This document shows positions 57,366 through 58,726 of a stretch of DNA of 58,726 bases, piece by piece. The stretch is taken from NCBI GenBank assembly GCA_045117315.1, contig JBGUNJ010000219.1, positions 1 through 58,726 on the forward strand. Reading direction: 5' to 3'. Both the position numbers and the translations under genes were made by a program. The notes under the pieces are model-generated. The model made no database searches and was not told where the DNA came from. It was given only the letters and a program-made list of their open reading frames with translations. Numbering within the stretch: the first letter of the stretch is position 1; every line of letters starts with the position of its first letter. The stretch comes from CAG-791 sp045117315. Its GTDB lineage: Bacteria; Bacillota; Clostridia; Lachnospirales; Lachnospiraceae.

Positions 57366-58475
57366 TTGAACTCAGATTTGATTGATGGCAGCGGAACTGC
57401 GGCTCAGGATGCCCTGACCGGCGGCACTGCAATTCGGGATGCCGTGACCGGCAGCTGGACTGCGGCTCAGGATAATCAGGAAGTTATGACTGAGACAGAC
57501 CCTTACCCTCCGGAGGATGGAGAAGACCTTTCTGATGAGAACGGGACCGAATCCGGAGACAGTTTTTCCTTTGTCATAACCGCCCCGGATGCGGGAGAGC
57601 GGATCGACAAGGTTCTGGCGGCCAGAATTCCCGGACAATCCAGAAGTTATCTTAAAAAGCTGATCAAAGAGGGATGTATCAGGGTGGGAGAGAAGTCTGT
57701 CAAGCCCAGCGCCTGTGCCGTAGAAGGCCAGTCAGTCTCTGTCTTTCTGCCCGTGCGGATGCTGCCGGATATCCTTCCCGAAGACATTCCGCTGGATATT
57801 CTCTATGAAGACGATGACGTTCTGGTCGTCAATAAGCCCAAAGATATGGTCGTCCATCCCGCTGCAGGCCATTATACCGGCACGCTTGTCAATGCCGTTC
57901 TTTTTCACTGCGGCGACAGCCTTTCCGGGATCAACGGCGTCCTCAGGCCAGGCATAGTCCACAGGATCGACAAGGATACGACGGGAAGCATCATTATCTG
58001 CAAAAACGACGCGGCCCACCGCAGCATAGCACAGCAGCTGGCCAGTCATTCCATCGTTCGCAGATACCGCGCGATCGTCCTGGGAAACATTAAGGAAGAT
58101 ACTCTGACTATTTCCCGTCCAATCGGCAGAGATCCTTCCGACCGCAAAAAAATGGCAGTCCGCCCCGATGGCAAAAACGCGGTCACCCACGTGCAGGTCC
58201 TGGAGCGGTTCGGCGACTACACCTATATTGAATGCCGCCTGGAGACAGGACGCACACACCAGATCCGCGTACATCTGGCCTACTGCAGACACCCCCTTCT
58301 GGGAGATACCGTCTACGGGAGCCGCAAGAAGACACCCTTTGCCACTCATGGACAATGCCTTCACGCTCAGATTCTGGGTTTTGTACATCCATCCAGCGGA
58401 CAATACATAGAGACCGAGGCACCTCTGCCGGATTATTTCCAGAAAATCCTGCAAAAGCTCAGGACCATGAAGTGA
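57366..58475 (+). CDS. rluD: RluA/RluD-family pseudouridine synthase
   Basis: 369 residues from TTG 57366, which follows CAGGTG; an in-frame ATG at 57486 is an alternative start. It isomerises uridines in 23S rRNA. The first ~65 residues are a non-conserved acidic/Thr-rich extension containing a 30-33-bp tandem repeat (TAAQDAL, TAIRDAV, TAAQDNQ). Then an S4 RNA-binding domain (~68-130, ERIDKVLAARIPGQSRSYLK) and the catalytic domain follow: VVNKPKDMVVHPAAGH, HRIDKDTTGSII with the catalytic Asp, and ETGRTHQIRVHLAY. Its final codons and stop (ACCATGAAGTGA) are the first unit of a 22-bp array downstream. Confidence 0.93.
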   Translation: MNSDLIDGSGTAAQDALTGGTAIRDAVTGSWTAAQDNQEVMTETDPYPPEDGEDLSDENGTESGDSFSFVITAPDAGERIDKVLAARIPGQSRSYLKKLIKEGCIRVGEKSVKPSACAVEGQSVSVFLPVRMLPDILPEDIPLDILYEDDDVLVVNKPKDMVVHPAAGHYTGTLVNAVLFHCGDSLSGINGVLRPGIVHRIDKDTTGSIIICKNDAAHRSIAQQLASHSIVRRYRAIVLGNIKEDTLTISRPIGRDPSDRKKMAVRPDGKNAVTHVQVLERFGDYTYIECRLETGRTHQIRVHLAYCRHPLLGDTVYGSRKKTPFATHGQCLHAQILGFVHPSSGQYIETEAPLPDYFQKILQKLRTMK

Positions 58476-58615
58476 TCTGGGCTGGACCACGAAGTGCTCT
58501 GATCTGAACCGTGAAGTCACCCTGATCCGGACCACGAAGTGCTCTGATCTGCACCGTGAAGTGCTCTGATCTGAATCATGAAGAGCTCTGATCTGCACCA
58601 CGAAGTGCTCTGACC
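58464..58615 (+). repeat. 22-bp tandem array (7 units) spanning the rluD stop codon
   Basis: GAAG occurs at 58469 (coding), 58491, 58513, 58536, 58558, 58580 and 58602, a 22-base step with one 23. Each unit reads roughly ACCAYGAAGTGCTCTGATCTG. The first includes the rluD stop TGA; some units retain GTGA. Confidence 0.92.
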
Positions 58616-58640
58616 GGGCTTTTCCTTGTCACGACAGGGT

Positions 58641-58726
58641 GTTACAGTACAGACCGGCTCGAAACTCGAGGCGTTTTTCGCGGCTTTTTCGCGAAAAACC
58701 CGAGTTGTACGGCGTTTGGCGGCGCG
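58641..58726 (-). mobile_element. MITE-like element, inverted, cut by the window end
   Basis: GTTACAGTACAGACC, then CTCGAGGCGTTTTTCGCG, TTTTTCGCGAAAAACCCG and GTTGTACGGCG follow, block by block, the reverse complement of the right half of the copy at 13406-13559. Confidence 0.8.

Noticed and set aside
58464..58615. CRISPR array after rluD
   Set aside because: Continuous 22-bp units with no spacers.

Overview
The window looks like chromosomal DNA of a Gram-positive clostridium, most likely Lachnospirales-like. The reasons are the clostridial gene orders (miaB-mutS-mutL-miaA; radC-mrdA-rodA-mgsA; HlyD-like-yggS-sepF-lspA-rluD), strong AGGAGG-type ribosome binding sites, sigma-A promoters, a lipobox DacA, and a moderately GC-rich composition judged by eye. 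All 36 protein genes and the single tRNA lie on the + strand, as expected for a long leading-strand segment. Family names are from memory of motifs; no database search was run.

Layout. 1-909: no convincing gene, then a small secreted Ig-like-repeat protein. 1278-9665: an unusual accessory block made of a zinc-ribbon protein, a 1610-residue kinase-like/NACHT NTPase/transmembrane/beta-propeller protein, and a 415-residue helical protein of unknown family. 9723-11896: a ZIP metal transporter, a promoter followed by a foldable non-coding stretch, a secreted SH3-repeat protein, and tRNA-Thr(CGT). 11987-24852: argH, asd, topB (apparently starting at ATT), a membrane MutS-like ATPase, a fused RNase H-dUTPase, gltX and a UvrD-type helicase. 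25070-30298: a GH13-like protein that has lost its nucleophile, an acyltransferase, and two clostridial proteins of unknown function. 30348-39736: miaB, mutS, mutL, miaA and a PLP lyase. 39927-47031: radC, a class B PBP, rodA, mgsA and dacA. 47351-52770: an AT-richer RHS/YD polymorphic-toxin locus with a probable immunity gene. 53019-58475: a small P-loop protein, an HlyD-like protein, yggS, sepF, lspA and rluD.

How the genes fit together. The core genes cover amino-acid synthesis (argH, asd), tRNA charging and modification (gltX, miaA, miaB), mismatch repair (mutS, mutL, with a nicking-type MutL), nucleotide and R-loop hygiene (RNase H-dUTPase), wall synthesis (PBP2, RodA, DacA) and division (SepF). 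Genes expected inside two conserved clostridial clusters (mreBCD/minCDE between radC and mgsA; ylmH/divIVA between sepF and lspA) are absent here. That fits a coccoid or otherwise simplified morphology, but this is an inference.

The most striking whole-window signal is repetitive DNA of three kinds. First, short tandem arrays start at or across stop codons: 44, 22, 38, 27 and 22 bp periods after five different genes. Related in-frame tandem duplications extend protein linkers and termini (78, 75, 42, 39, 30 and 27 bp). Second, a MITE-like family of about 155-175 bp has GTTAC-type inverted ends, and one copy has a perfect 9-bp target duplication. Third, a family of about 47-bp palindromic repeats resembles the hairpin ends of IS200/IS605 elements.
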